Source: an uncultured Veillonellaceae bacterium
Lineage (GTDB): Bacteria > Bacillota > Negativicutes > Veillonellales > Megasphaeraceae
DNA: 30,605 nucleotides
Assembly: GCA_900546795.1 (NCBI GenBank)
Contig: UREG01000017.1
Location: 1-30,605 of the forward strand
Direction of reading: 5' to 3'
The position numbers and the translations under genes are program-made. Numbering within the stretch: the stretch's first letter is position 1; each line of letters opens with the position of its first letter. The notes under the pieces are model-generated. The model did not search any database and was not told where the DNA came from. It worked only from the letters and a program-made list of their open reading frames with translations. Below are positions 1 through 6,609 of this stretch, piece by piece.

Positions 1-13
1 GTATGAAAGCCAT

Positions 14-43
14 AAAAAAATCCTCCGTAAAGGAGGATTTTTT
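14..43. terminator. Bidirectional intrinsic terminator
   Basis: The stem TCCTCC/GGAGGA with a 5-nt loop is flanked by an A-run on the left and a T-run on the right. It can therefore stop transcription in both directions. It lies directly after the stop codon of the minus-strand gene ending at 45 and would also serve a plus-strand gene beyond the left edge. Confidence 0.8.
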
Positions 44-44
44 A

Positions 45-479
45 TTATTCTTTTACAGTTGTATACAGGGTAAAGATAGACATAAGTAGTTCTTGATGAA
101 CGGAAATGCGGCTGGTAAGCGGAGGGGCTTGTCTGCGGCTCAGCCAGTATGCCAGAGAATCGACCGTAGCAGAGACGATGTGCTGGATCAGCAGGCCGGG
201 ATAAGAAGCGGCATACGAGGTATCCAGCGTCATATAGTCGCTGGCATATTGGTTGCGGACCGCTTTTTTCAGCAGCTGAGAAAACTGTTCCCGTTCCGGG
301 CTGCCGGCGCTGCCCAGGCCGTTTTCATACCAGCTGCGGTGCGTTTCCGCGTGGGTGTACACCGTTTCGGCAAATACGCGGAGCCAGCGGGGAAACGACA
401 TGAGCGCCGCCGCGTTTAACTGTGTTTCTAATAAAGTGAGCGGAGAAGAATGCTCCGCAACATGGTGCATTGTATTCAT
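45..479 (-). CDS. TetR-like ligand-binding-domain protein without HTH
   Basis: This 144-residue soluble helical protein resembles the C-terminal effector/dimerisation half of TetR/AcrR regulators. It shows the typical succession of an F-A-E-T-V-Y-x-H-A-E helix near residue 36, a Q-L-L-K-K-A-V helix, and a final helix with D-S-L-A-Y-W-L. It lacks the ~50-residue N-terminal helix-turn-helix that full-length TetR proteins (~190 aa) carry. The start is supported by an AGAAAGGAT ribosome site about 5-7 nt upstream and by a minus-strand TATAAT at 521-526, so this does not look like a gene cut by a frameshift. The upstream 160 nt are AT-rich and hold no HTH coding remnant. What is seen is a stand-alone helical domain; the TetR kinship is inferred from pattern only. 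A partner-type or sensor-only role is possible but unproven. Confidence 0.5.
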   Translation of the reverse strand: MNTMHHVAEHSSPLTLLETQLNAAALMSFPRWLRVFAETVYTHAETHRSWYENGLGSAGSPEREQFSQLLKKAVRNQYASDYMTLDTSYAASYPGLLIQHIVSATVDSLAYWLSRRQAPPLTSRISVHQELLMSIFTLYTTVKE

Positions 480-624
480 AGTATATCCTTTCTTTTTTGT
501 ACATGATCTAAAACAAAACGTATTATAACAAAAGGACGGAAAAAAATCAGCAGGATTACGATTCCAATTTGGTATAAATTAAAAGAAAAAAACTGGGAAG
601 ATATGTGGGATAGAGAGAATTATT

Positions 625-652
625 TTGTATAAATAAAAATATGTGATATACT
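625..652 (+). promoter_or_regulatory. Promoter of the phosphoethanolamine-transferase-like gene
   Basis: TTGTAT and TATACT are separated by 16 nt, and TGA directly before TATACT gives an extended -10 (TGn). Transcription would start near 659. That lies after the GTG at 643, so the start at 700 is favoured for the gene. Confidence 0.55.
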
Positions 653-699
653 ATGGAGAGTTTGGGGGAGATAGTGATAAAGAATGTGAGGATCTCAGC

Positions 700-2457
700 A
701 TGAAGAAATTTAGATTCGGAAAAAATGGGGCAAAACTATTGGGCGGAGCGATCCTGCTCTATGTATGTTTGTTTGCGCTTACCGCGGCGCTGACGCAGAA
801 AATAACCTATTCATATACAAAAATACTTATCTTTGCCGCATTGCTGCTGGCAGCCAATGCGGCGGTATATTCAAGTAAAAAGAGATATGCGGCGGCAATA
901 GGGCTGGTACTGGCAGCATGGAGTACGTATTTGTTTATTCCCTGGTCCGGAAATGAAGTGTTTTTGCCGAAAGGAACGGCAGCTTTCCTGGCTTGGATAA
1001 CAGGGACTGCGCTTGCCAGTCTGCTGGCGGCGTCCGTTTGGCCGGGGAAACGGACAAGAGCCGCTGTGCTGCTGCTTTTGGTCGGAGGTTTGCAGCTCAG
1101 TTTGCTGTTTGCATGGGGATATTTTTTGACCACCGGCTCCGCCGTGCATGCAGAAACGATATTAGCATGCATGCAGACAAACGGAGCGGAAGCAAAAGAG
1201 TATATTTCCGATTATTTAACGGGCGGCGTGTGGCTGGCTTTGGCGGGATATATTGTGTATCTTGCCGCGGTATGGAAAGCGGCGGAATCGCTGACTGTAC
1301 GGAAAGGTTCCCGCTGGATGACCGTATGTATCGCAGTGCTGTTTGCGGCGAATCTGGGACTTGCGGTAAAAAGTATGAGGAATATGTTTACGGAGCCGGT
1401 GTATCAGGTGCAAACGTATATGGAGCAGTACTGCGTATTTGAAGAAAATCGGGAGCGGCGAAAAGAAGGGATACAGAAATTGGCCGTGGCCAAGAATGAG
1501 AATATGAACGGCGTTTATGTCCTGGTGATTGGCGAATCGCAAAATAAGGATCATATGTCGGCTTATGGATATGAGCGGGATACCACGCCGTGGCTGCGGC
1601 ATATGAAGGATACCGGGAAGATCCTGCTTTTTGACCGCGCGTATTCTGCTCATACCCATACGACGCTGGTGCTGACCTATGCGTTAACGGCTAAAAATCA
1701 GTACAATAAGGTGCCGCTGGAGAAAGCGGTATCCTTGCTGGAAGCTGCGGAAGCGGCCGGATTTGAAACGGTCTGGCTGAGCAATCAAGTACAGTACGGC
1801 GCTTGGGATACGCCGATATCCGTGATTGCGGCGGAAGCAAATCAGCAGAAGTGGCTGAACCGCAATGTAGGCGAAGTGCTGGATACGAATGTATATGACG
1901 AAGAACTGGTGAATCAGTTTGATCATATCCGCTATACGGAGAATATGCTGATCGTACTGCATTTGATGGGGAATCATGGTTCTTATACGGCAAGATATCC
2001 TAAGGAATATAACCGGTATTCAGAAGCCGGTACGATTCAGGCGTATGACAACAGTATCCTGTATAATGATGCGGTGATGGAAAAACTGTATGAACGAATA
2101 CAGCGGATTCCGAATATCAAAGGGCTGATCTATATAGCCGATCATGCCGACGCAGTGGATCAAGGGCTGGCGCATGATGCGAGTACCTTTGTGTATCCGA
2201 TGACGCACATTCCTTTTTATATCTGGCTTTCCGACACCTACCGCAGGGAAGACCCGGCATTAGCAGAACGATTGGCGCAGGCGCAGCATAAACCGTTTAC
2301 CAACGATCTGCTGTTTAATGCCATGCTGGGAATTATGCATATCGACTTGCCGCTTATGTATGAAGGAAAAAATGATATCACTTCTATGCAGTATGACGAT
2401 AGGATAGAACGGTTTACGACCTTGTACGGGAAACGAAAGCTCCAATACGACAAGTAA
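700..2457 (+). CDS. Membrane-anchored sulfatase-fold phosphoethanolamine transferase
   Basis: The gene encodes 585 residues: about six or seven membrane helices within residues 13-222, then an extracytoplasmic alkaline-phosphatase/sulfatase-fold domain. Family hallmarks are visible: G-E-S-x5-H-M-S-x-Y-G-Y at 278-290 (metal site), an H-T-H-T-T segment at 318-322 that should hold the Thr nucleophile, G-N-H-G-S-Y at 424-429, and I-A-D-H-A-D at 479-484. EptA/CptA/OpgE-type enzymes move phosphoethanolamine from phosphatidylethanolamine onto lipid A, core sugars or glucans at the outer face of the inner membrane. The acceptor here cannot be told. I chose ATG 700 because GAGG lies 8 nt upstream and the promoter covers the alternative GTG at 643. 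In a Firmicute context it argues for a diderm envelope. No terminator separates it from the next gene. Confidence 0.85.
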   Translation: MKKFRFGKNGAKLLGGAILLYVCLFALTAALTQKITYSYTKILIFAALLLAANAAVYSSKKRYAAAIGLVLAAWSTYLFIPWSGNEVFLPKGTAAFLAWITGTALASLLAASVWPGKRTRAAVLLLLVGGLQLSLLFAWGYFLTTGSAVHAETILACMQTNGAEAKEYISDYLTGGVWLALAGYIVYLAAVWKAAESLTVRKGSRWMTVCIAVLFAANLGLAVKSMRNMFTEPVYQVQTYMEQYCVFEENRERRKEGIQKLAVAKNENMNGVYVLVIGESQNKDHMSAYGYERDTTPWLRHMKDTGKILLFDRAYSAHTHTTLVLTYALTAKNQYNKVPLEKAVSLLEAAEAAGFETVWLSNQVQYGAWDTPISVIAAEANQQKWLNRNVGEVLDTNVYDEELVNQFDHIRYTENMLIVLHLMGNHGSYTARYPKEYNRYSEAGTIQAYDNSILYNDAVMEKLYERIQRIPNIKGLIYIADHADAVDQGLAHDASTFVYPMTHIPFYIWLSDTYRREDPALAERLAQAQHKPFTNDLLFNAMLGIMHIDLPLMYEGKNDITSMQYDDRIERFTTLYGKRKLQYDK

Positions 2458-2485
2458 ATGGAGCGTGATAAAAATGAAAAAAATA

Positions 2486-2512
2486 TTAGCACTCTATCAT
2501 TGACAGTGCTAA
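2486..2512 (+). promoter_or_regulatory. CIRCE operator (HrcA binding site)
   Basis: TTAGCACTC, a 9-nt spacer and CAGTGCTAA match the CIRCE inverted repeat (TTAGCACTC-N9-GAGTGCTAA) with one mismatch, C for G at 2504. HrcA binds CIRCE and represses heat-shock genes in Firmicutes. It lies upstream of a small heat-shock gene, as expected for this regulon. Confidence 0.92.
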
Positions 2513-2528
2513 TGAATAGTGGTATAAC
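2500..2528 (+). promoter_or_regulatory. hsp20 sigma-A promoter overlapping CIRCE
   Basis: A perfect TTGACA at 2500-2505 and TATAAC at 2523-2528 are spaced by 17 nt. The -35 box straddles the CIRCE spacer and the first bases of its right arm, so HrcA binding would block RNA polymerase directly. Transcription should start near 2535. That leaves a leader of about 105 nt before the start codon. Confidence 0.85.
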
Positions 2529-2639
2529 ATACTTGAACGAAGAAGAACCCTTCAAGAGGGACTTTGGAGTGAATATAATACAGTGCGGCACTTGCAGCAT
2601 CAAGAGTAACTCACTACAAGCGCATGGGAGGAATGACTT

Positions 2640-3089
2640 ATGATGACACCTAAAGTTTTGAGTGAAAACTTATTTGATGATTGGATGGACTTTCCGTTTG
2701 AACGGGAATTTTTCGGACGTAAACATCCGTTGTTTGGCAAGCACGAAAAAAATATAATGAAAACGGATGTCAGAGAGCTGGAAAATGCGTATGAAGTAGA
2801 CATCGACTTGCCGGGATTTGAAAAGAGCGAAATTCAGGCGAAATTGGCAGACGGCTATTTGACGATCAGCGCCGCTAAGGGCATGAACAAAGAAGAAAAA
2901 GATGAAGAAGGCCGGTATATTCGGCAGGAACGGTACACAGGAGCCTGCAGCCGTACGTTCTATGTAGGAGAGGCTGTAAAACAGGAAGATATTAAAGCCA
3001 AATATGAAAACGGTATTTTGAAGCTGCAGATTCCTAAAGCAGAAGCGCTGCCGAAAGCAAAAGAAGAATATATAGCCATCGAAGGATAA
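2640..3089 (+). CDS. Small heat-shock protein (Hsp20/alpha-crystallin family)
   Basis: This 149-residue protein is an ATP-independent holdase that keeps unfolding cytoplasmic proteins soluble until DnaK/ClpB act. The alpha-crystallin domain spans roughly residues 44-135, with the early strand motif Y-E-V-D-I-D-L-P-G-F and the late Y-E-N-G-I-L-K-L-Q-I-P. The C-terminal I-A-I at 145-147 is the I-x-I anchor used for oligomer assembly. The N-terminal arm is Phe/Trp-rich, as usual. GGGAGG sits 8 nt before ATG 2640; an in-frame ATG follows at 2643. Regulation by HrcA is indicated by the CIRCE element overlapping the promoter. A strong terminator follows, so it can be a single-gene transcript. Confidence 0.95.
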   Translation: MMTPKVLSENLFDDWMDFPFEREFFGRKHPLFGKHEKNIMKTDVRELENAYEVDIDLPGFEKSEIQAKLADGYLTISAAKGMNKEEKDEEGRYIRQERYTGACSRTFYVGEAVKQEDIKAKYENGILKLQIPKAEALPKAKEEYIAIEG

Positions 3090-3101
3090 GAAATAAACAA
3101 G

Positions 3102-3129
3102 ACCGCCGGAAGTGATTCCGGCGGTTTTT
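3102..3129 (+). terminator. Terminator after hsp20
   Basis: A perfect 10-bp stem (ACCGCCGGAA/TTCCGGCGGT) with a GTGA loop is followed by TTTT. It lies 12 nt after the hsp20 stop codon. Confidence 0.92.
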
Positions 3130-3287
3130 GCGTACAGGAAACAGCGGGAGGGATAGAGACGTGATATCGTAAGAAGCGGCGGTATATCGGCAAGAAGTAT
3201 AGCTCATGTTCGGTGCTGCTCGAAGCGGCAATGTTTCTGAAGGAGGCGTTTTTTATGGAGACAAGGTAGGGAAAAGGATTTAAGTCT

Positions 3288-3715
3288 GTGTTTATTCCTG
3301 TTCAGGTTCGGGAAGAAGCGGCGCATCTATGCTGCAGATAACGACTGCTGTTATACTGTATGGACATCGGATGGCAGAAGATTAACAAACGGTTTGATGC
3401 AGTATATGGAAGAACGGGGCATAGACCAGCTGGAAGAATTGGCAGATACAGCGGCAGGCTCAATCATACCTGCAAAAACGCTGAATCGGAATTGTATCGC
3501 GTATCCGATGCAAGGAAGGGGCTGCTTCGGGGGCAGCTGCAGGCATATATTCTGCTGTGACGGCGCCACTAGGCAATCTGATGGGATCGGCGGCAGTCGA
3601 TCGTGGAGGCGAAATCCTGTGTGTGCTGTCATGTGTGCCCGGTGGATCAATTGAAAAAGGCGATATCGTGATCAGAATGGGACGGAATCGAACCGCAGAA
3701 GGGATTTTAGTATAA
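3288..3715 (+). pseudogene. Decayed C-terminal remnant of a preA-type dihydropyrimidine dehydrogenase subunit
   Basis: Pieces in three frames read, in order, like the end of PreA, the Fe-S and FMN barrel subunit of NAD-dependent dihydropyrimidine dehydrogenase. E-E-A-A-H-L (about 3311) is followed by LQITTAVILYGHRMAED (3332-3382), the last part of the TIM barrel. After a frameshift at 3382 comes TNGLMQYMEERGIDQLEEL. That frame continues into a damaged first ferredoxin motif, C-x4-C-x4-C-C-D-G-A-T-R-Q (about 3516-3575). A third frame carries S-C-V-C-C-H-V-C-P-V-D-Q (3615-3650), resembling the second 4Fe-4S motif. The N-terminal ~260 residues are absent. Just upstream, AAGGAGG with ATG 3255 runs into a stop after four codons. 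The family call rests on my recollection of PreA motifs; multiple frameshifts make it nonfunctional. Confidence 0.6.
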
Positions 3716-3745
3716 TAAGGCAGGGAAAAGGCTTTATAAGAAAAT

Positions 3746-3778
3746 AAAAAAGAGACGAACTTTGTTCGTCTCTTTTTG
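3746..3778. terminator. Bidirectional terminator below tRNA-Ala
   Basis: GAGACGAAC/GTTCGTCTC is a 9-bp stem with a TTT loop, with an A-run before and a T-run after. On the minus strand it ends the tRNA-Ala transcript, which finishes 20 nt away. Confidence 0.88.
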
Positions 3779-3797
3779 TGTTCGCCCGTGAAGCGTG

Positions 3798-3873
<76 letters not shown>

Positions 3874-3886
3874 ATGACATGGGATT

Positions 3887-3916
3887 ATTATAGCGTATGA
3901 GCCTTTTTCCGGTCAA
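3887..3916 (-). promoter_or_regulatory. tRNA-Ala promoter
   Basis: On the minus strand, TTGACC and a perfect TATAAT are spaced by 18 nt. They place the transcription start a few bases before the mature tRNA. Confidence 0.8.
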
Positions 3917-3934
3917 GAGGCGCTGCAGATTTTT

Positions 3935-5191
3935 TTAAGGCAGGGTTATGATAAAACGGATGTGCCCCTCTGTATAGCGGACAGCGATTTTTCCTCTAAG
4001 GAGCAGGACAAGTTCCTGCGCCATGGAAAGCCCGATTCCATAGCCGGATTTTTGGCTGTTGTGCGACGTATCGCCGCGGTAGAATCGTTCAAAGAAGCGG
4101 GAGAAATCCTGTCCCTTTCCTGCAGCATACGGATTGGCGACTGAAAGGACGGCGCCTTTTCTGCGCGGAGCAAGCGATATGGTGATGGATCCCTGCGGAT
4201 CACTGTATTTCAGCGCATTGTCTAAGAGGATATTAAGTACTTCATGAAGGCATTTTTCGTTCGTCGTGATATATAGGCTGTCCGGCGCGTGAAGGAGCAG
4301 CGGAATGGCCTTATCGTGTGCCAGTTCCTGAAAAGAGGATACTGCGGAACGAACGAGCGCCGCTGCGTCGATTTCCGTGCGGGGCAAGTCTTTAGGATCC
4401 CGTTCTTCTTGCTTGGCAAGGATGATGAGATCGTCAATGAGAAGGGACAGGCGGCGGATCTGCTTGAGGATATTTTCCGTCCATTGGCTTTTGCCGCTCA
4501 TTAATTCCAGCGCTTCCGTATTGGCGGAGATGATGGCGATCGGCGTTTTGAGTTCATGACCGGCATTGGTAATAAACCGTTTCTGGTTTTCCATGTTCCG
4601 CACGAAGGGTTTGATGACCTGGCCGGACAGCGCGGCGACGATGAGGGCATAAAAAAGAATGCAGGCAAAGCCGAACAAGAGGGAGTAGCGCATTAAATTG
4701 TCCAGATTGGTCATATCGCGCGTACAGTCGAGGATAACCACCAGCTTTTCCCCGGTTTCCAGCGGGGTAACCTGATAGGCGTAGCTTGCTTTCTGGATTT
4801 TGAAAAATCCGCTGGTGTCGCCGGCCTGAATGATGGACTGGGCATGGCGCAGGGCTTCCTGTTCATTGAACGCGGCGATATGGTTGATGTTTACCATTTT
4901 TACCCGGCCGGTTTCGGTGAATAAAATACTGAAATAGCGGGTCTGATAAGAAAATTCCGGCGTACTGTCCGACCAGCCCGTGTCGCCCCACCAAGAGGAA
5001 ACGGACAGCAGGCTGTTGGGCGGAACGGTGCCTTTGTTTTCCGAGACATAGGAAAGTACGGCATGGATTTCCGAATACGTTTCATAAATACTGATGGTGT
5101 TTAAGACGCCCAGCGCGCCGGACACAATAATCGCAACGGCGGCTGTGGCTACGAGAATAAATTTTCGCCGCAGTTTTTGTATCATATTCAT
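3935..5191 (-). CDS. Membrane sensor histidine kinase
   Basis: The protein has 418 residues: helix 1 at about 11-31, an extracytoplasmic sensor of ~130 residues, helix 2 at about 168-189, then the kinase core. The H-box A-G-H-E-L-K-T-P puts the phospho-accepting His at 212. The N-box N-I-L-L-D-N-A-L-K-Y-S is at 320-330 and the G2-type G-Y-G-I-G-L-S at 383-389. Unusually, the G1 region reads N-P-Y-A-A-G-K-G rather than D-x-G-x-G. No clear HAMP domain is seen. ATG 5191 overlaps the response-regulator stop by 4 nt, so the pair is translationally coupled. The ligand is unknown. No terminator follows, so transcripts may run into tRNA-Ala. Confidence 0.95.
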   Translation of the reverse strand: MNMIQKLRRKFILVATAAVAIIVSGALGVLNTISIYETYSEIHAVLSYVSENKGTVPPNSLLSVSSWWGDTGWSDSTPEFSYQTRYFSILFTETGRVKMVNINHIAAFNEQEALRHAQSIIQAGDTSGFFKIQKASYAYQVTPLETGEKLVVILDCTRDMTNLDNLMRYSLLFGFACILFYALIVAALSGQVIKPFVRNMENQKRFITNAGHELKTPIAIISANTEALELMSGKSQWTENILKQIRRLSLLIDDLIILAKQEERDPKDLPRTEIDAAALVRSAVSSFQELAHDKAIPLLLHAPDSLYITTNEKCLHEVLNILLDNALKYSDPQGSITISLAPRRKGAVLSVANPYAAGKGQDFSRFFERFYRGDTSHNSQKSGYGIGLSMAQELVLLLRGKIAVRYTEGHIRFIITLP

Positions 5192-5883
5192 CGTACGTAC
5201 TCCGCATCGCGTTCCGGTTTGGCGCGCAGCGTAAAGCTTTGGCCTTCTTCTCCTTCGATATACCAGGGAGCGTTGATGGATTCAAGCTTTTGCTGCAAAT
5301 AGGAAATATACAGCCAGACGACAGTTTGGTCGGCGCTGGGTTCATGTTTCCAGACCTGGGCTAACAGATCGGCGGAAAGAAGCGGCTGGCCGGCGTGCGT
5401 GATCAGAAATTTCATGAGCCGCGCTTCTTTGGGAGACAGGCGGATTGCGTTTTGGCAGCGCAGTTCCTGTTCTTCCAAATCGAGCTCCAGGCTGCCGAGC
5501 GATAAGGTCTGGGTTTCCGGCATATCCGTGCGGCGCGTTACGGAACGGATTCGTGCCAGCAGCTCTTTCATGGCAAACGGTTTCGTCAGATAATCATCGG
5601 CGCCGGCGTCCAGACCGCTGATTTTGTCCGATGTTTCGGATTTGGCGGTAAGGAAAATGACCGGCGTCGTAATGCCGGCTTCCCGGATCTGGCCCAGGGC
5701 TTCGATTCCGTCTAATTTCGGCATCATGATATCAAAGATCATGCAGTCGTACATCTGTTGCCGCGCTTTTTGGACAGCTTCTTCACCGTCGGCGGCAGTA
5801 TCGACGGTATAACCGGAAAATTCCAGTACGGCTGCTACCGCCATCGACATGGCCTGCTCGTCTTCTGCCAATAAAAGTTTCAT
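5188..5883 (-). CDS. OmpR/PhoB-family response regulator
   Basis: This 231-residue DNA-binding regulator is the cognate partner of the downstream kinase. The receiver domain (1-~118) has the acidic pocket E7-D8-E9, phospho-acceptor D51 in I-F-D-I-M-M-P, switch T79 and K101 in Y-L-T-K-P-F. The C-terminal winged helix (about 130-225) carries L-S-P-K-E-A-R-L-M-K-F-L and a recognition region ending V-V-W-L-Y-I-S-Y-L. It lies between the alarmone synthetase and the kinase with 4-nt overlaps on both sides. That implies co-translation and matched amounts. Its target promoters are not known; autoregulation of this operon is plausible. Confidence 0.96.
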   Translation of the reverse strand: MKLLLAEDEQAMSMAVAAVLEFSGYTVDTAADGEEAVQKARQQMYDCMIFDIMMPKLDGIEALGQIREAGITTPVIFLTAKSETSDKISGLDAGADDYLTKPFAMKELLARIRSVTRRTDMPETQTLSLGSLELDLEEQELRCQNAIRLSPKEARLMKFLITHAGQPLLSADLLAQVWKHEPSADQTVVWLYISYLQQKLESINAPWYIEGEEGQSFTLRAKPERDAEYVR

Positions 5884-6497
5884 AGTGCTGCATCTCCTTT
5901 CTGCTGCTGGATCATACGGCGTATGGTCTGCATGGACACGTCGCAGGAAGCCAGTTCATCGGCGCAGCGCTTTAATTCCCGCGTGATGATTTCTGTATTT
6001 TGCACCGTGTGTTTGTATTTCATTTCATGTTCCAGGCTGGCCCAGGTATCCATGGCGATGGTTCGGAGCTGGACTTCAATAAAATAGGACTCCGGTTCGC
6101 CGGGCAGGCTGGTTTCAAGAATCATATGGTAACTTCGGTAGCCGTTCGGCTTAGCCTGGCGGATATAATCTTTTTCTTCCGTCAGGGTATAGCCGGGAAG
6201 CTGGCGGATATATTCGACAAGCTGATAGATATCATCGATGAAGCGGCAGATGATACGAATCCCGATGGCGTCCCGAATCAGGCGCAGCGCCGAATGGGCT
6301 GTTTCGGGAAGCTGTTTGCGCCGGCATTTTTGCCGCATGCTGCTTTCCGACTTGATGCGGGCTGCCAGATGGTCAAACAAAGGCGGCTTTTGAGCCTTCA
6401 TCTGCTCGTCCTGATAGGCGCGGAGCCTTGCGGTTAAAATATCCATGATACGATGTAGTTTGGGTTCATGAGAACCATATATAGACGGAGTTGGCAT
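5880..6497 (-). CDS. Small alarmone (ppGpp) synthetase, RelP/RelQ type
   Basis: The 205 residues correspond to a stand-alone RelA/SpoT synthetase domain with no hydrolase or TGS/ACT domain. Such enzymes transfer pyrophosphate from ATP to the 3'-OH of GDP or GTP, producing (p)ppGpp in the cytoplasm. Diagnostic segments are R-I-K-S-E-S-S-M-R-Q-K at 47-57 (ATP contact), D-A-I-G-I-R-I at 76-82, A-K-P-N-G-Y-R-S-Y-H at 115-124 (G-loop, guanine stacking), and E-V-Q-L-R-T-I-A-M-D-T-W at 141-152 with the conserved Glu. All catalytic elements appear intact. AGGTGA precedes ATG 6497. It is first in an operon with a two-component system, overlapping the regulator gene by 4 nt. Whether it is RelP or RelQ cannot be decided by eye. 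Confidence 0.93.
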   Translation of the reverse strand: MPTPSIYGSHEPKLHRIMDILTARLRAYQDEQMKAQKPPLFDHLAARIKSESSMRQKCRRKQLPETAHSALRLIRDAIGIRIICRFIDDIYQLVEYIRQLPGYTLTEEKDYIRQAKPNGYRSYHMILETSLPGEPESYFIEVQLRTIAMDTWASLEHEMKYKHTVQNTEIITRELKRCADELASCDVSMQTIRRMIQQQKGDAAL

Positions 6498-6529
6498 ATT
6501 CTCACCTGCTTTGTAGAATCAGTAAATGT

Positions 6530-6553
6530 ATTGTAACGTAGGTATATTACAAT
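6530..6553. promoter_or_regulatory. Inverted repeat upstream of the alarmone/two-component operon
   Basis: ATTGTAA, a 10-nt spacer and TTACAAT form a perfect 7-bp inverted repeat, 33 nt before the operon's start codon. Spacing of about 17 bp between half-site centres fits a dimeric regulator on two adjacent major grooves. It is a candidate operator, possibly for the response regulator itself. No convincing -35/-10 pair is seen next to it. Confidence 0.4.
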
Positions 6554-6561
6554 TTGGTTAC

Positions 6562-6602
6562 GGAAAAATAAAAATGCCGCTGTCTCACGAGAAACAGCGG
6601 CA
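6562..6602 (-). terminator. Terminator after mnmA
   Basis: On the minus strand a stem TGCCGCTGT/ACAGCGGCA with a short inner extension is followed by TTTTTATTTTT. It lies just beyond the mnmA stop codon and separates mnmA from the alarmone synthetase operon. Confidence 0.88.
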
Positions 6603-6609
6603 GTAAGGA

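Noticed and set aside
2535..2639. RNA thermometer in the hsp20 leader
   Set aside because: I found only small local hairpins and no convincing pairing that would sequester GGGAGG; HrcA/CIRCE already explains heat control.
2458..2643. 61-codon frame between the transferase and hsp20 genes
   Set aside because: It runs through the CIRCE element and promoter, lacks a ribosome site and encodes no recognisable protein.
3540..3715. PDZ-like reading (G-G-S-I-E-K-G-D-I-V-I-R) in one frame
   Set aside because: It occurs in a segment better explained by shifted frames of a PreA ferredoxin region, and it has no start or ribosome site.
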